DNA of 64,000 nucleotides from positions 382,501 through 446,500 of the forward strand of contig NZ_CP040676.1 of NCBI RefSeq assembly GCF_005960665.1. Reading direction: 5' to 3'. The notes beneath the pieces are model-generated. The model was not told the DNA's origin and made no database searches. It saw only the letters and a list, made by a program, of their open reading frames with translations. The translations under genes were made by a program, and so were the position numbers. The DNA comes from Exiguobacterium mexicanum. Lineage in GTDB: Bacteria; Bacillota; Bacilli; Exiguobacteriales; Exiguobacteriaceae. Below, piece by piece: positions 26,704 to 35,357 of this stretch. Numbering within the stretch: position 1 is the stretch's first letter; every line of letters begins with the position of its first letter.

Positions 26704-27453
26704 TTAGTAGGCGGTCCAACCGCCGTCGATGGCGACGACTTGACCGTTGATGAAACTCGATTCGTCCGAGCCGAGGAAGAGGGCGAGCTGAGCAATCTCT
26801 TCTGGTTGTCCGATGCGTGGGTTGATGGCCATCCCAAGTTGCTGGCGACCGAACCCGGCCTGGCTCATGTTCGTCATCGTCGAGCCGATGTTCGTCGCGA
26901 CCGCGCCCGGCGCGATCCCGTTACAACGGATGTTTTGGTCGGCATACATGAACGCCGTGTTCTTCGTCAATCCGACGACAGCGTGTTTCGACGCCGTATA
27001 GGCCGCACCGGCTCGAGCCCCATACAAGCCCCCGGCCGAGATGTTGTTGACGATGACGCCGTGCCCTTGCTTCGTGAACAAGTCGACGGCGATGCGCATC
27101 GATTTCATGACCGACACCGTGTTGACGGCAAAGATTTTCTCCCAACGGTCGTTCGAGATCTCACCGACTGGCTCCATCCCGTCCATGATGCCGGCGTTGT
27201 TGACGAGGATGTCGACTTGACCGAACGTCTTCATCGTCTCGTCGAACAACTGCTGCAACGCTTCTTCGGACGTGACGTCCGTCTGGATCGCGAACGCCTC
27301 GCCCGAAATCCCCTCGACGACGGCCTGCGCTCCGTCGAGATTCATATCCGAGACGACGACGCGGGCTCCTTCCTTCGCATATAGTTCCGCGATTGCTTTC
27401 CCCATTCCTGATGCTGCACCTGTGACAATCGCCACTTTCCCCGATAACCGCAT
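26704..27453 (-). CDS. Short-chain dehydrogenase/reductase
   Basis: A 249-residue classical SDR: TGAASGMG cofactor loop (about 12-19), NNAG (86-89), catalytic Ser (in NNISAGG), Tyr and Lys in YTASK, and the PG motif. The Asp in VVVSDMN after the second strand suggests NAD(H) rather than NADP(H). Substrate unknown; may act on 3-oxoacyl or short-chain alcohols. Divergent from a TetR gene with two palindromes between, so probably its target. Confidence 0.92.
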   Translation of the reverse strand: MRLSGKVAIVTGAASGMGKAIAELYAKEGARVVVSDMNLDGAQAVVEGISGEAFAIQTDVTSEEALQQLFDETMKTFGQVDILVNNAGIMDGMEPVGEISNDRWEKIFAVNTVSVMKSMRIAVDLFTKQGHGVIVNNISAGGLYGARAGAAYTASKHAVVGLTKNTAFMYADQNIRCNGIAPGAVATNIGSTMTNMSQAGFGRQQLGMAINPRIGQPEEIAQLALFLGSDESSFINGQVVAIDGGWTAY

Positions 27454-27471
27454 AACTGACTCCTCCTTTTA

Positions 27472-27558
27472 TTGTACATGTGTTCAATAATTATTATAAT
27501 GAATTTTAGAAAACGCTTACAATCATCAAAAAAGAGACGTTCTGTTGAGTAATCAACA
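27472..27558. promoter_or_regulatory. Divergent SDR/TetR control region
   Basis: Contains two inverted repeats that could bind TetR: TTGTACATGTGTTCAA (27472-27487, imperfect) near the SDR gene and TGTTGAGTAATCAACA (27543-27558, perfect 6-4-6) before the TetR gene. Between them TAGAAAACGCTTACA (27507-27521) matches the cre consensus with one mismatch, suggesting CcpA input. Confidence 0.5.
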
Positions 27559-27594
27559 CTTTAGGCCATAACTGTTGAGAGGAATGTGCGAATC

Positions 27595-28149
27595 ATGAAG
27601 CCCGACTTGCGTGTTATCAAAACAAAACGAGCGCTCCATGAGGCGCTCGTCGAATTATTGAAGAATCGGCGACTCGAACAAGTGACGATTTCGGAACTTT
27701 GTCGTGTGGCAAATATCAATCGAGGCACGTTTTATTTGCACTATGCCCGGGTCGAGGACGTGTTTGAGGAGTACTTCCAAGAGATCACGGCCGACCTCGC
27801 CAAGTCGTATGAGGAGCCGTATCGTCATGTGAAGCTGCTCAATCCGCATGAGCTTGAACCGTCGACAATCCGTATCTTTCATCACGTCCAGACGTACGTC
27901 GACTTCTATCGCATCGTCTTCTCGAAAAATGTGCCGCTCGCCTATTATTACATGCTGTTCGACGAGGTGCGCAAGTTGCTCCTCCGCGACACGGCGGCGC
28001 ACAAGCAAGACGAGATTGACCATGAGTTGTTCTGTTCGTATCAAGCGAACGCTATCGTCGGGATGATCATCCATTGGGCCGAACGTGATTTTACAGTTGA
28101 ACCGAATGAGATGAACGAACAGCTGGCAAGAATTTTGCGACTAAAGTGA
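27595..28149 (+). CDS. TetR/AcrR-family regulator
   Basis: A 184-residue TetR protein. N-terminal HTH: KTKRALHEALVELL, then VTISELCRVANINRGTFYLHY as helix-turn-helix; the ligand domain has the C-terminal TetR_C_33-like pattern. ATG 27595 is preferred over an upstream GTG (27586) because the GAGAGGAA site gives nine-base spacing. It is probably a local repressor of the divergent SDR gene and itself. Confidence 0.9.
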   Translation: MKPDLRVIKTKRALHEALVELLKNRRLEQVTISELCRVANINRGTFYLHYARVEDVFEEYFQEITADLAKSYEEPYRHVKLLNPHELEPSTIRIFHHVQTYVDFYRIVFSKNVPLAYYYMLFDEVRKLLLRDTAAHKQDEIDHELFCSYQANAIVGMIIHWAERDFTVEPNEMNEQLARILRLK

Positions 28150-28271
28150 AAGCGTCATCAAAAAGTCGTTGACGTGGTGATAGGTGGCGGTGTATGCTAA
28201 AAATCCTGCCCAAAAAAGAGAGGCCGGGAACTGGTATCAGTTCATTTCGAGTCAGAGAGGACAATGATCCC

Positions 28272-28670
28272 ATGAACCAACAACAATTAGTCGAGCGTGC
28301 CCGCCAAGTGAAAGAGAACGCCTACTCGCCGTATTCAAACTTCCGCGTCGGAGCGGCGCTTCTCATGAAGGACGGAACGGTCATCGACGGCGTCAACGTC
28401 GAGAACGTCTCGTTCGGTGCGACGAACTGTGCCGAGCGCACGGCCATCTTCACAGCGGTCGCGCAAGGTTATAAAAAAGGTGACTTCGAAGCCGTCGCGG
28501 TGTCAGGTGACACGGTCGACTTCTTGCCGCCATGCAGTATCTGCCGCCAAGTGCTCGTCGAGTTCGGCGACCCGGACTTCAAAGTGTTGCTCACGAACGG
28601 CAACGCCGACGTGAAAGAAGTGACGCTGGAAGAGCTCGTCCCGCTCGCATTCACAGAGTTAGAGATGTAA
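28272..28670 (+). CDS. cdd: Cytidine deaminase
   Basis: A 132-residue homotetrameric-type cytidine deaminase from ATG 28272 (GAGAGGAC upstream). Zinc ligands are visible in NCAERTA (Cys, with catalytic Glu) and PCSICRQV (two Cys). It also has the YSPYSNFRVGAAL and DGVNVEN substrate motifs. It converts cytidine and deoxycytidine to uridine and deoxyuridine in pyrimidine salvage. Monocistronic with its own terminator. Confidence 0.96.
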   Translation: MNQQQLVERARQVKENAYSPYSNFRVGAALLMKDGTVIDGVNVENVSFGATNCAERTAIFTAVAQGYKKGDFEAVAVSGDTVDFLPPCSICRQVLVEFGDPDFKVLLTNGNADVKEVTLEELVPLAFTELEM

Positions 28671-28672
28671 AC

Positions 28673-28706
28673 AAAAATGCTGGGTCCACAGGGACTCAGC
28701 ATTTTT
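28673..28706. terminator. Bidirectional intrinsic terminator
   Basis: AAAAATGCTGGGTCC / GGGACTCAGCATTTTT hairpin between cdd and the convergent deacetylase gene. Confidence 0.85.
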
Positions 28707-29422
28707 CATTCATTCGGTTCCCACGGGTTGAAAAAGTTGTACGCGGGGTGCACCCCTTCTAACGTCCGGAACTCATAGTCGCGTTCTTTCGCATAACGGA
28801 TAATCGTATCGAGCGCTTGCGGTGTCATCGAGTGATCGTGTGCCAAGATGATCGAGGCGATATTCATTTCATAGTTCGCCTCGAGCCGATTGAACACACG
28901 CTGCTCGATTGGCGCGTTGTCTTTCTTATAGATGTGATCGAGACTGCCGACGTTCCAGTCCCAAATCTCGAAACCGGCCTCGTCCATCGCTTGCCAGTGC
29001 GCAGGCGTCATGCCTGCGTCACTACCGTAAATCGTACGAGCCATATTCGTATGAATGCCTGTCACTTCATAAATGAGACGTTGCACGTCCTTCATTTGAC
29101 GCACGGCCGTTATTGGTGACGCATAAAACTCCTCGCGCACGTGGGTCATCCCGTGCAAGGCGATGAGATGGCCTTCGGCGACGATGCGTCGGATGAGGTG
29201 CTCATTGCCCTTGATATTCTTCCCAAGAATGAAGAAGGTTGTCTTCACCCGATGTTTCTTCAAGACGTCAAGCAGCGCCCCCGTCTTCCGATTCGGCCCG
29301 TCATCGAGCGTCAAATAGATGAGGCTGCGGTCGTTATAAGCTTTCGGTTTCGGAATCGCTGCCTGTGACAGGGAGCTGATCAACAAAAAAATCGACATGA
29401 GCAAAATGACACGTTTCATCAT
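28706..29422 (-). CDS. Polysaccharide deacetylase (NodB domain)
   Basis: A 238-residue secreted or membrane-anchored deacetylase from ATG 29422 (GAGGGAG ten bases upstream; the longer frame has no site). An N-terminal hydrophobic signal (MMKRVILLMSIFLLISS) is followed by the NodB domain: LTLDDGPNRKTG holds the catalytic Asp pair, ALHGMTH holds the two metal-binding His, and ILAHDH holds the late His. It likely removes acetyl groups from peptidoglycan or another N-acetylglucosamine polymer. The first Asp motif is TLDDGP as usual. Confidence 0.9.
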   Translation of the reverse strand: MMKRVILLMSIFLLISSLSQAAIPKPKAYNDRSLIYLTLDDGPNRKTGALLDVLKKHRVKTTFFILGKNIKGNEHLIRRIVAEGHLIALHGMTHVREEFYASPITAVRQMKDVQRLIYEVTGIHTNMARTIYGSDAGMTPAHWQAMDEAGFEIWDWNVGSLDHIYKKDNAPIEQRVFNRLEANYEMNIASIILAHDHSMTPQALDTIIRYAKERDYEFRTLEGVHPAYNFFNPWEPNE

Positions 29423-29559
29423 CCAAACAAAACTCCCTCGAGGCAAAAAACGGGTGACATGGCATCGGTATGAAGCATAGATTACCATAAAAAGGAGTCA
29501 AAGATGAAGCAAAAAAATGCCCCTGAAATTGAAAATCAGGGACGGGGGTGTGAGTCGGT

Positions 29560-30030
29560 TCATTTCGCTACATCAAGTGCATAAATCTGTTCGTCGTCCT
29601 CAGTCACAAGGTACTCAAAGTTCAACTTTTTTAAGAGGGCGATTGACGCCTCGTTCGTTGCAAGTGCACAGGCTTTGATTGTCTCGGCCCCTTGGTCGGA
29701 CAAATGACGAATCAATCCGGATACGACCTCGGACGCATAGCCTTGGCGCGCGTGTCGGGGTGAAATCGTATAGCCGATCCAATACGTCGTCCCGTCTTGT
29801 TGCACATACAAATCGCCAATCAATTCATTCGTTTCCTGATTGATGATGGCGAGTTGCATGCCTTGAGTAATGGAAGGGTTGCCGAATAAAGAGCGTTCAT
29901 ATTCTTCGTAAGTCAATCCTTTGAAGGATTGGTGTTGCATCCATTCCAAGTCGTTGCGATATGTCATGAACGGTTCGATGTCACGTTGCTCGAACGGTCG
30001 GATGAGGCAGCGGGTTGTCATTAGTTTCAC
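29560..30030 (-). CDS. GNAT-family acetyltransferase
   Basis: A 156-residue GNAT protein of the RimJ/RimL-like type. RCLIRPFEQRDIEPFMTY start, WIGYTISPRHARQGYASEVV acetyl-CoA loop, and NEASIALLKKLNFEYL near the end. The start is a GTG at 30030, eleven bases after AGGAGG; an ATG three codons later is less well spaced. Substrate unknown, possibly a protein N-terminus or antibiotic. Confidence 0.85.
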   Translation of the reverse strand: MKLMTTRCLIRPFEQRDIEPFMTYRNDLEWMQHQSFKGLTYEEYERSLFGNPSITQGMQLAIINQETNELIGDLYVQQDGTTYWIGYTISPRHARQGYASEVVSGLIRHLSDQGAETIKACALATNEASIALLKKLNFEYLVTEDDEQIYALDVAK

Positions 30031-30157
30031 TAGATATTTTACCTCCTGTTAAGCGTATATTAAGTTTACACAGGATGCCGAGGAGAAGGTAGGGTGCTCC
30101 GATCGACGACTCCTGATTAAAACAAAAAATCCTTTGTTTGACAGGGATGACTTTTGG

Positions 30158-30347
30158 CTGATGCGCTTGGCTCGTCTTGGTTATATCAAACTGTACTCAC
30201 GGTCCGCACGTCCGCAATAACTACAAGGTGAGCGGGGACGGCTGTTACGTCTTGGAATGCCGATTCCCGTCGAACCAAGAGCTGAACGCCTTTTTGGACG
30301 GGCTCAGTAAGTACGTCAATTATAAGTTGTCGATTGTCATTAACTGA
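30158..30347 (+). pseudogene. Lrp/AsnC-family regulator remnant
   Basis: This gap between a GNAT and a GntR gene holds a decayed regulator. One frame from about 30,158 reads LMRLARLGYIKLYS, like the end of the Lrp HTH. A second frame from about 30,213 reads VRNNYKVSGDGCYVLECRF, then LNAFLDGLSKYVNYKLSIVI to a stop at 30345-30347, which matches the last part of the RAM ligand domain of AsnC/Lrp proteins. The two pieces lie about ten codons apart instead of the usual sixty or so, so the middle is deleted, and the N-terminus is absent. No ribosome site or start is evident. Confidence 0.65.
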
Positions 30348-30349
30348 CG

Positions 30350-30387
30350 AAGGACCTGTGAATCGTTTGATTCACAGGTCCTTTTTA
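30350..30387. terminator. Bidirectional intrinsic terminator
   Basis: AAGGACCTGTGAATC / GATTCACAGGTCCTT hairpin with T-run after the Lrp remnant and at the end of the GntR gene. Confidence 0.8.
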
Positions 30388-31104
30388 ATGTCTTCGTCCG
30401 GCGCGGATGATGAAGCGGTATTCTTCACTCTTGAAATACGTTTCTGTGAACTCAAACCGACTGCCATCCATAAGAAACGAATAGAGTTCGACTTTGAGTA
30501 CGGGCGTTCGTTCACTCACTCCGAGCATCTCGGCAATCTCTTTTGTCGGGAGCACCGGGATGAACTCTTGGACGCTGTCCGCAATCTTGAACTGTTTGAC
30601 GTCTTCGATATAGGCGTACTTCGATTGCGACATCACTTCGTACGTCAAGTCAGGGAACAGCTTTAGCGGCAAGTATGTGTCCTCGACGATGAGCGGTTCG
30701 CCGTCTGCGAATCGTTGGCGTCTCACGTAGAAGACGAGCTCGCCATCTTCGAGTTCGAGTGCCTCTCGCACTTTCTCACTCGGTGGCTGCAACGTGAAGG
30801 TGAGCACTTTGTTCGTCACTTCTTTCCCTTCTCGTTTCATGTCTTCGGTGAAGCTTTTTAATTCGTACATGTTGTGTTCAATCTTTTCGGACTGGACGTA
30901 TGTGCCGCTGCCCTGTCGTTTCCATAAGAGACCTTCCTCTTGGAGCAATTTGACCGCCTGGCGGACAGTCACTCGACTGACGCTGAACTCTTCGACGAGT
31001 TGAGCCTCGGTCGGGATCGCCTCACCGGGCGCCCACGTGCCGGACTCGATAAACGTGCGCATTTTGTGGGCGACTTGTTGGTAGAGCGGTGAATTTGCTT
31101 TCAT
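30385..31104 (-). CDS. GntR/HutC-family regulator of the alpha-glucoside locus
   Basis: A 239-residue GntR regulator: N-terminal winged helix (GEAIPTEAQLVEEFSVSRVTV, GSGTYV wing) and a C-terminal UTRA effector domain (YVRRQRFADGEPL, TETYFKSEEYRF). UTRA proteins bind phosphosugars, e.g. TreR and NagR/YvoA. It is divergent from the GH4 6-phospho-glucosidase gene and probably represses that operon, with a glucoside 6-phosphate as inducer. The 146-base AT-rich gap between them holds a TTGACG -35 (31177-31182) for the glucosidase but no clear operator to me. Confidence 0.9.
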   Translation of the reverse strand: MKANSPLYQQVAHKMRTFIESGTWAPGEAIPTEAQLVEEFSVSRVTVRQAVKLLQEEGLLWKRQGSGTYVQSEKIEHNMYELKSFTEDMKREGKEVTNKVLTFTLQPPSEKVREALELEDGELVFYVRRQRFADGEPLIVEDTYLPLKLFPDLTYEVMSQSKYAYIEDVKQFKIADSVQEFIPVLPTKEIAEMLGVSERTPVLKVELYSFLMDGSRFEFTETYFKSEEYRFIIRAGRRH

Positions 31105-31250
31105 GACTGACCCTCCGATTTCGACCTGAATTCATACTTCTAGTATACACAAAGCAAAATGTTTTCAAAAATATTGTTGACGTTTAAAATAATATGTATT
31201 AAATTTGTATTGTAATCAATTAGATATGTATTCGAAAGGGGAACGCACAC

Positions 31251-32600
31251 ATGAAACAAGGACAACGCCTCGTCGTCGTCGGTGGCGGCAGCACGTACAC
31301 AATCGGTATGATTATGAGCTTGATCGAAGAGAAGGGTCACTTCCCACTACGTTCCATCACGTTTTACGATACGGATGGTGAGCGCCAGGAGCGTGTCGCC
31401 AAAGCGACTGAAATCATCTTGCGTGAGCATTACCCAGAGCTCGAGCTGTTCGAGTATACGACGGACAAAGAATACGCCTTCCGCGACAAGGACTTCTTCT
31501 TCGTTCAAATTCGAACGGGCGGCCTGGAGATGCGCGAGAAAGATGAACAGATTCCGCTCCGTCACGGCGTGGTTGGACAAGAGACGTGTGGACCGGGCGG
31601 GATGTCGTACGGGATGCGGTCGATCGGGGACATGATTGATCTCGTCGCAGACATCCGCCAAGGCTCACCGGGCGGCTGGATCTTAAATTATACGAACCCG
31701 GCCGCAATCGTCGCCGAGGCGTTGAAGCGTGCCTACCCGAATGACAAAAAGATTTTGAATATCTGTGATATGCCGGCCGCAATCATGGTGAGCTACGCGA
31801 AGATTCTCGGCAAAGAGATTTGGGATCTCGTGCCGGAATACTTCGGCCTCAACCACTTCGGTTGGTTCACAGGCATCTATGACAAAGAAGGCAATGAGTT
31901 GACGGAAGACATCAAGCGCGCCATCTTAGAGGACGGGTTTATCCCAGAAGACTCAGAGATCGCAAACGACCCATCTTGGATCAAGACGTTCAAGCAAGTC
32001 GAGAAGATGCTCACCGACTTCCCGGAATACTTGCCGAACACGTACCTTCAGTATTATTTGTATCCGTCCGACATGGTGGAGAAGGAAGACGTGGAGAACA
32101 CGCGGGCCCGTCAAGTCATCAACGGCCGCCAACAACGTGTCTTCTCGACGTGCGATCAAATCATCGCTGACGACTCGCTAGAGAACGTGCATCTTGAAGT
32201 CGACATCCACGGTTGCTACATGATTCGCGTCGCAGCGTCACTCGCCTACAACAATGGCGATATCTTCATTGTCATGGTGAAGAACGACGGCATCATCGCT
32301 AACTTGCCGGATGATGCGATGGTCGAAGTGCCGGCGATGCTCACGAACCGTGGACCGAAGCCGTTCGCTGTCGGACACATTCCTCGCTTCTACAAAGGGA
32401 TGATTGAAGGACAGCTCGCCTACGAACAGCTCGTCGTCGACGCCTATTTCGAGAACAGCTATGAAAAGGCACTCCAGGCACTCACGCTCAACCGGACCGT
32501 CGTCGATGCGCCGGTCGCCCGTCAAATCCTTGACGATTTGATTAACGAGAACGAAAACTATTGGCCGGCCCTCAAACAACGGGAGACGGTCGCACGCTAA
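31251..32600 (+). CDS. glvA: 6-phospho-alpha-glucosidase, GH4 family
   Basis: A 449-residue GH4 enzyme close to GlvA/MalH. It has the NAD-binding GGGSTYT (11-17), the QETCGPGGMSYGMRS stretch, and the metal ligands Cys172 (NICDMP) and His202 (GLNHFGW). GH4 enzymes hydrolyse 6-phosphorylated disaccharides in the cytoplasm by an NAD+/Mn2+-dependent redox route; the CDMP motif is that of alpha-specific members. It would split maltose-6'-phosphate or sucrose-isomer phosphates delivered by the PTS permease next door. AAAGGGG precedes ATG 31251. Confidence 0.92.
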   Translation: MKQGQRLVVVGGGSTYTIGMIMSLIEEKGHFPLRSITFYDTDGERQERVAKATEIILREHYPELELFEYTTDKEYAFRDKDFFFVQIRTGGLEMREKDEQIPLRHGVVGQETCGPGGMSYGMRSIGDMIDLVADIRQGSPGGWILNYTNPAAIVAEALKRAYPNDKKILNICDMPAAIMVSYAKILGKEIWDLVPEYFGLNHFGWFTGIYDKEGNELTEDIKRAILEDGFIPEDSEIANDPSWIKTFKQVEKMLTDFPEYLPNTYLQYYLYPSDMVEKEDVENTRARQVINGRQQRVFSTCDQIIADDSLENVHLEVDIHGCYMIRVAASLAYNNGDIFIVMVKNDGIIANLPDDAMVEVPAMLTNRGPKPFAVGHIPRFYKGMIEGQLAYEQLVVDAYFENSYEKALQALTLNRTVVDAPVARQILDDLINENENYWPALKQRETVAR

Positions 32601-32639
32601 AGACGAAGGGGAGTTATTCCCCTTTGTTCGTTTTGATAA

Positions 32640-32654
32640 TTGATAACGCTTACA
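32640..32654 (+). promoter_or_regulatory. Putative cre (CcpA) site
   Basis: TTGATAACGCTTACA matches the cre consensus at all but one position and lies between the glucosidase and permease genes, so CcpA may limit read-through or internal expression when glucose is present. Confidence 0.5.
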
Positions 32655-32671
32655 CATGAGGAGTGACTCAA

Positions 32672-33987
32672 ATGAGTCAATGGTTCGGGGTATTTCAAAA
32701 ATTCGGGAAGGCGCTCATGGTACCAGTCGCGCCACGACGATTTCGATTGCCATTGGGATCACACCGGAAATGGCGGCTGAGAGCGGGGAGTACGGCATGT
32801 TGCTTGGTATCCCGTCACTTGAGACGGGTGTGCTCGATGGGATCGCGGTCGGCTTGCTTGCGGTCTGGGTGTATAAAAAATTCCACACGTTCAACCCGCC
32901 AGAGATGCTCGGCTTTTTCGCCGGAGATCGTTCGGTCGGTATCGTCATGGTATTCTTCTCCATCTTGCTCGGGTTCTTTATGATGCTCATTTGGCCGCCG
33001 ATTCAGACCGGCCTCACAGCGATGGCGAATGTCATCGCGAGTAATGCGACGAATCCGGCTTACGTCGGGTTATACGGAATGCTCGAACGGTTATTGATTC
33101 CGACCGGATTACATCACATCTGGTACGCACCGTTCTTATGGACGTCACTTGGCGGCACGGCGACGGTTGGCGGTTCGATTGTGAGCGGGGACCAATATAT
33201 TTTCCTCGCTCAAATCGCAGAAGGTGTCGACGTGACGGCCGGACGCTTTATGGCCGGCAAGTTCCCGATCGTCATGTTCGGTCTTCTTGGAGCGGCGTTC
33301 GCCATGTACCGTCAGGCCGACCCGGACAAGCGTCCCGTCGTGCGTGGCCTCTTGCTCGCAGCCGCAGGGACGGCGTTCTTGACCGGGATCACCGAACCGA
33401 TCGAGTTCACGTTCTTATTCATTGCACCACTTCTTTACGTCGTGCATAGTGTGTTGACAGGGGTGTCGTTTGCGCTCATGTACGCTCTTGACGCCCATAT
33501 CGGCTGGGCCGGTGGCTCGGGATTGATTGACTATGTCTTGGTGAATGTGTTGCCAGGGACGCCGCGCTGGTGGATGAACCTCGTCGTTGGGGCCGGATTC
33601 TTCTTCGTCTATTACGGCATCTTCACGTTCGCGATTAAAAAATGGAACTTGGCGACGCCGGGCCGAGGGGGACAAGAGACGAAACTGTTTACCCGCAAAG
33701 ACTACAATGAAAAGAAATCAGGAAAGACATCAATCCAAACGACGGCACTTGCCATTCAAGAGGCGCTCGGTGGCCGTGACAACATCATCGATATCGATGC
33801 CTGTTTCACACGTCTCCGTGTCGAATTGAAAGATGTGTCCCAAATCGATGAGGACGAGTTGAAGGCACTCGGGGCAGCCGGGGTCGTGAAAGTGAAAAAT
33901 AACATCCAGGCCATCTTTGGAGGACGCTCGGATTTGTACAAGAATGAGCTGCTCAAACTGCATAAAGAGATGGACCAAGCGAATTGA
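32672..33987 (+). pseudogene. PTS EIICB (glucose/alpha-glucoside type), N-terminal deletion and frameshift
   Basis: The natural start ATG 32672 (GAGGAGTG upstream) reads MSQWFGVFQKFGKALMVPVA, the standard EIIC beginning, then loses frame near 32,728. From there a different frame runs ATTISIAIGITPE through the rest of EIIC (LLIPTGLHHIWYAPF, ITEPIEFTFLFIAPLL) and an EIIB domain with the phosphorylated Cys (DACFTRLRVEL). Compared with intact family members about 80-90 residues, including the first transmembrane segments, are missing between VPVA and ATTIS. A 443-residue frame from ATG 32656 exists but has an artificial N-terminus. The transporter is therefore probably inactive, stranding the 6-phospho-glucosidase unless another permease supplies it. 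Confidence 0.85.
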
Positions 33988-33988
33988 A

Positions 33989-34021
33989 AAAGAGCTCAAC
34001 CGATTTACGGTTGGGCTCTTT
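33989..34021 (+). terminator. Intrinsic terminator after the PTS gene
   Basis: AAAGAGCTCAACCG / CGGTTGGGCTCTTT hairpin; T-run short. Confidence 0.65.
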
Positions 34022-34037
34022 GTCCGAGATGAGAAGG

Positions 34038-34307
34038 TTAGTTCGTAACCGACGAGGCACGATAAAATTGAGCGCCTTTGATGAGTGTCGAAGCGACGAG
34101 ACCGATAGCGAGCGGCAGCGTGATGACGCCAATCCCTTGCTCGGTGACGATCATGTTGCCTTCCTCATAATAGCCTTTCAAGTAGAACAGCCCTGAACCG
34201 ATCGTCTCGTTCAGTTCGAGCGTCGAGACGTTAAGGTACACCATGATAGCGAACAATGAGATGACACTGATTGAGACAAATAATTTTGAAAACGATAGCT
34301 TGGTCAT
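34038..34307 (-). CDS. Small membrane protein, unknown
   Basis: An 89-residue protein with two hydrophobic segments (about 8-26 and 58-77) and a polar loop between (LNETIGSGLFYLKGYYEEG) likely outside the cell. Start ATG 34307 with AAGGAGCG upstream. Monocistronic between the PTS locus and the WYL regulator. No family recognised. Confidence 0.65.
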   Translation of the reverse strand: MTKLSFSKLFVSISVISLFAIMVYLNVSTLELNETIGSGLFYLKGYYEEGNMIVTEQGIGVITLPLAIGLVASTLIKGAQFYRASSVTN

Positions 34308-34391
34308 GCGAACGCTCCTTTACATGTAGCAATATGGAGTCATATTACTATGTAAAGACAATTCTTACATGAGGACAAAGCATCGATTTGA

Positions 34392-35300
34392 TTAACGATA
34401 CCGGTTCCATAACCGCTCCGCCTGCTCTCGCATCATCTCCCGCAGTTCAGTCGGCTCGACTACCTCGACTTCCGCCCCGGCCGCGAGCAATTGCCGCGAC
34501 AAGAAAGGCAACTCGGCTTCCGGTACGTCCCACTCATTCTTTTCAGCGATATCGGGTAATACGTCTTCAAGCAGACGGCGGCCGAGCGGGGTGATGTTGA
34601 GCCGGACGGTCCCGCCGCTTCGGTCGTCACTCGCCTCGAGCAGCGTCGCCAAATCGTCCGCTTCGAACGTCTCATCGAGCAGGCGCAGCGCTTCAATCCG
34701 GTCAATCCGATATTGGCGTAGCCCGTATTCCGAGAGACCATACACATACCATTTCGAATCGAGGAGCGCCATCCCGACCGGGGCGACGGTGAACGTGCGG
34801 CTGCCTTTCGTCGTCGCGTACGTCACCTCAATGTTGCGTCGTTGCTCGACCGCTTGAAACACGTCTTTCGTGAACGGCGCCGGTGGGACGGTCTTATTCC
34901 CGAGCCAAAGGATGTTCTTTTCGAGCTGTGCGATTTTCGTCTCGAGGTCGTGCGGCAATTCATTCACGTACCAGTCTGACAGCGTGTCCCTCATGTCCCC
35001 GAACGGCACGTCTGGAATCTGTTTCATCCATTTGAGGGTGAGGTAGAGCGCGACCGCTTCCTGTTCCCGGAGCTGGAGCGGGGGAAGCAGGCGGTTCGGC
35101 AACATCTCATAACCGCCGCCCGTGCCGGAGACGCTCCAAATCGGATAGCCGAGTTCCTCGAGCGTCAGCATATCGCGCTGAATCGTCCGGACCGAGGCAC
35201 CCGTTTCAAGAGCAAGTTCATCCGCTGTGAACCGTCGACCCCGGTTCAATAGTCGAATCAAGTGCAAATGTCGTTTTTTCATCTCATTCATTCCCGTCAT
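34392..35300 (-). CDS. YafY-type transcriptional regulator (HTH_11 + WYL)
   Basis: A 302-residue regulator: N-terminal winged helix (RRFTADELALETGASVRTIQRDM) and a C-terminal WYL domain (LDSKWYVYGLSEYG, FRIDRIEAL-like stretch) with a WCX tail. WYL domains bind nucleic acid or small ligands and control stress or defence genes. It overlaps the start region of the divergent DHFR-like gene, so it probably controls that. The exact start is uncertain: Met1, Met4 and Met7 are all possible. Confidence 0.88.
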   Translation of the reverse strand: MTGMNEMKKRHLHLIRLLNRGRRFTADELALETGASVRTIQRDMLTLEELGYPIWSVSGTGGGYEMLPNRLLPPLQLREQEAVALYLTLKWMKQIPDVPFGDMRDTLSDWYVNELPHDLETKIAQLEKNILWLGNKTVPPAPFTKDVFQAVEQRRNIEVTYATTKGSRTFTVAPVGMALLDSKWYVYGLSEYGLRQYRIDRIEALRLLDETFEADDLATLLEASDDRSGGTVRLNITPLGRRLLEDVLPDIAEKNEWDVPEAELPFLSRQLLAAGAEVEVVEPTELREMMREQAERLWNRYR

Positions 35301-35357
35301 GTTTTGTCGTGTTTATCAAGTAAGCTGAATGTATCACGAATCAAGGAGGAATTCATC

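Noticed and set aside
32656-32671. ATG 32656 as true start of the PTS gene
   Set aside because: It gives an N-terminus (MRSDSNESMVRG) unlike any EIIC and skips the canonical MSQWFG start with its own ribosome site.
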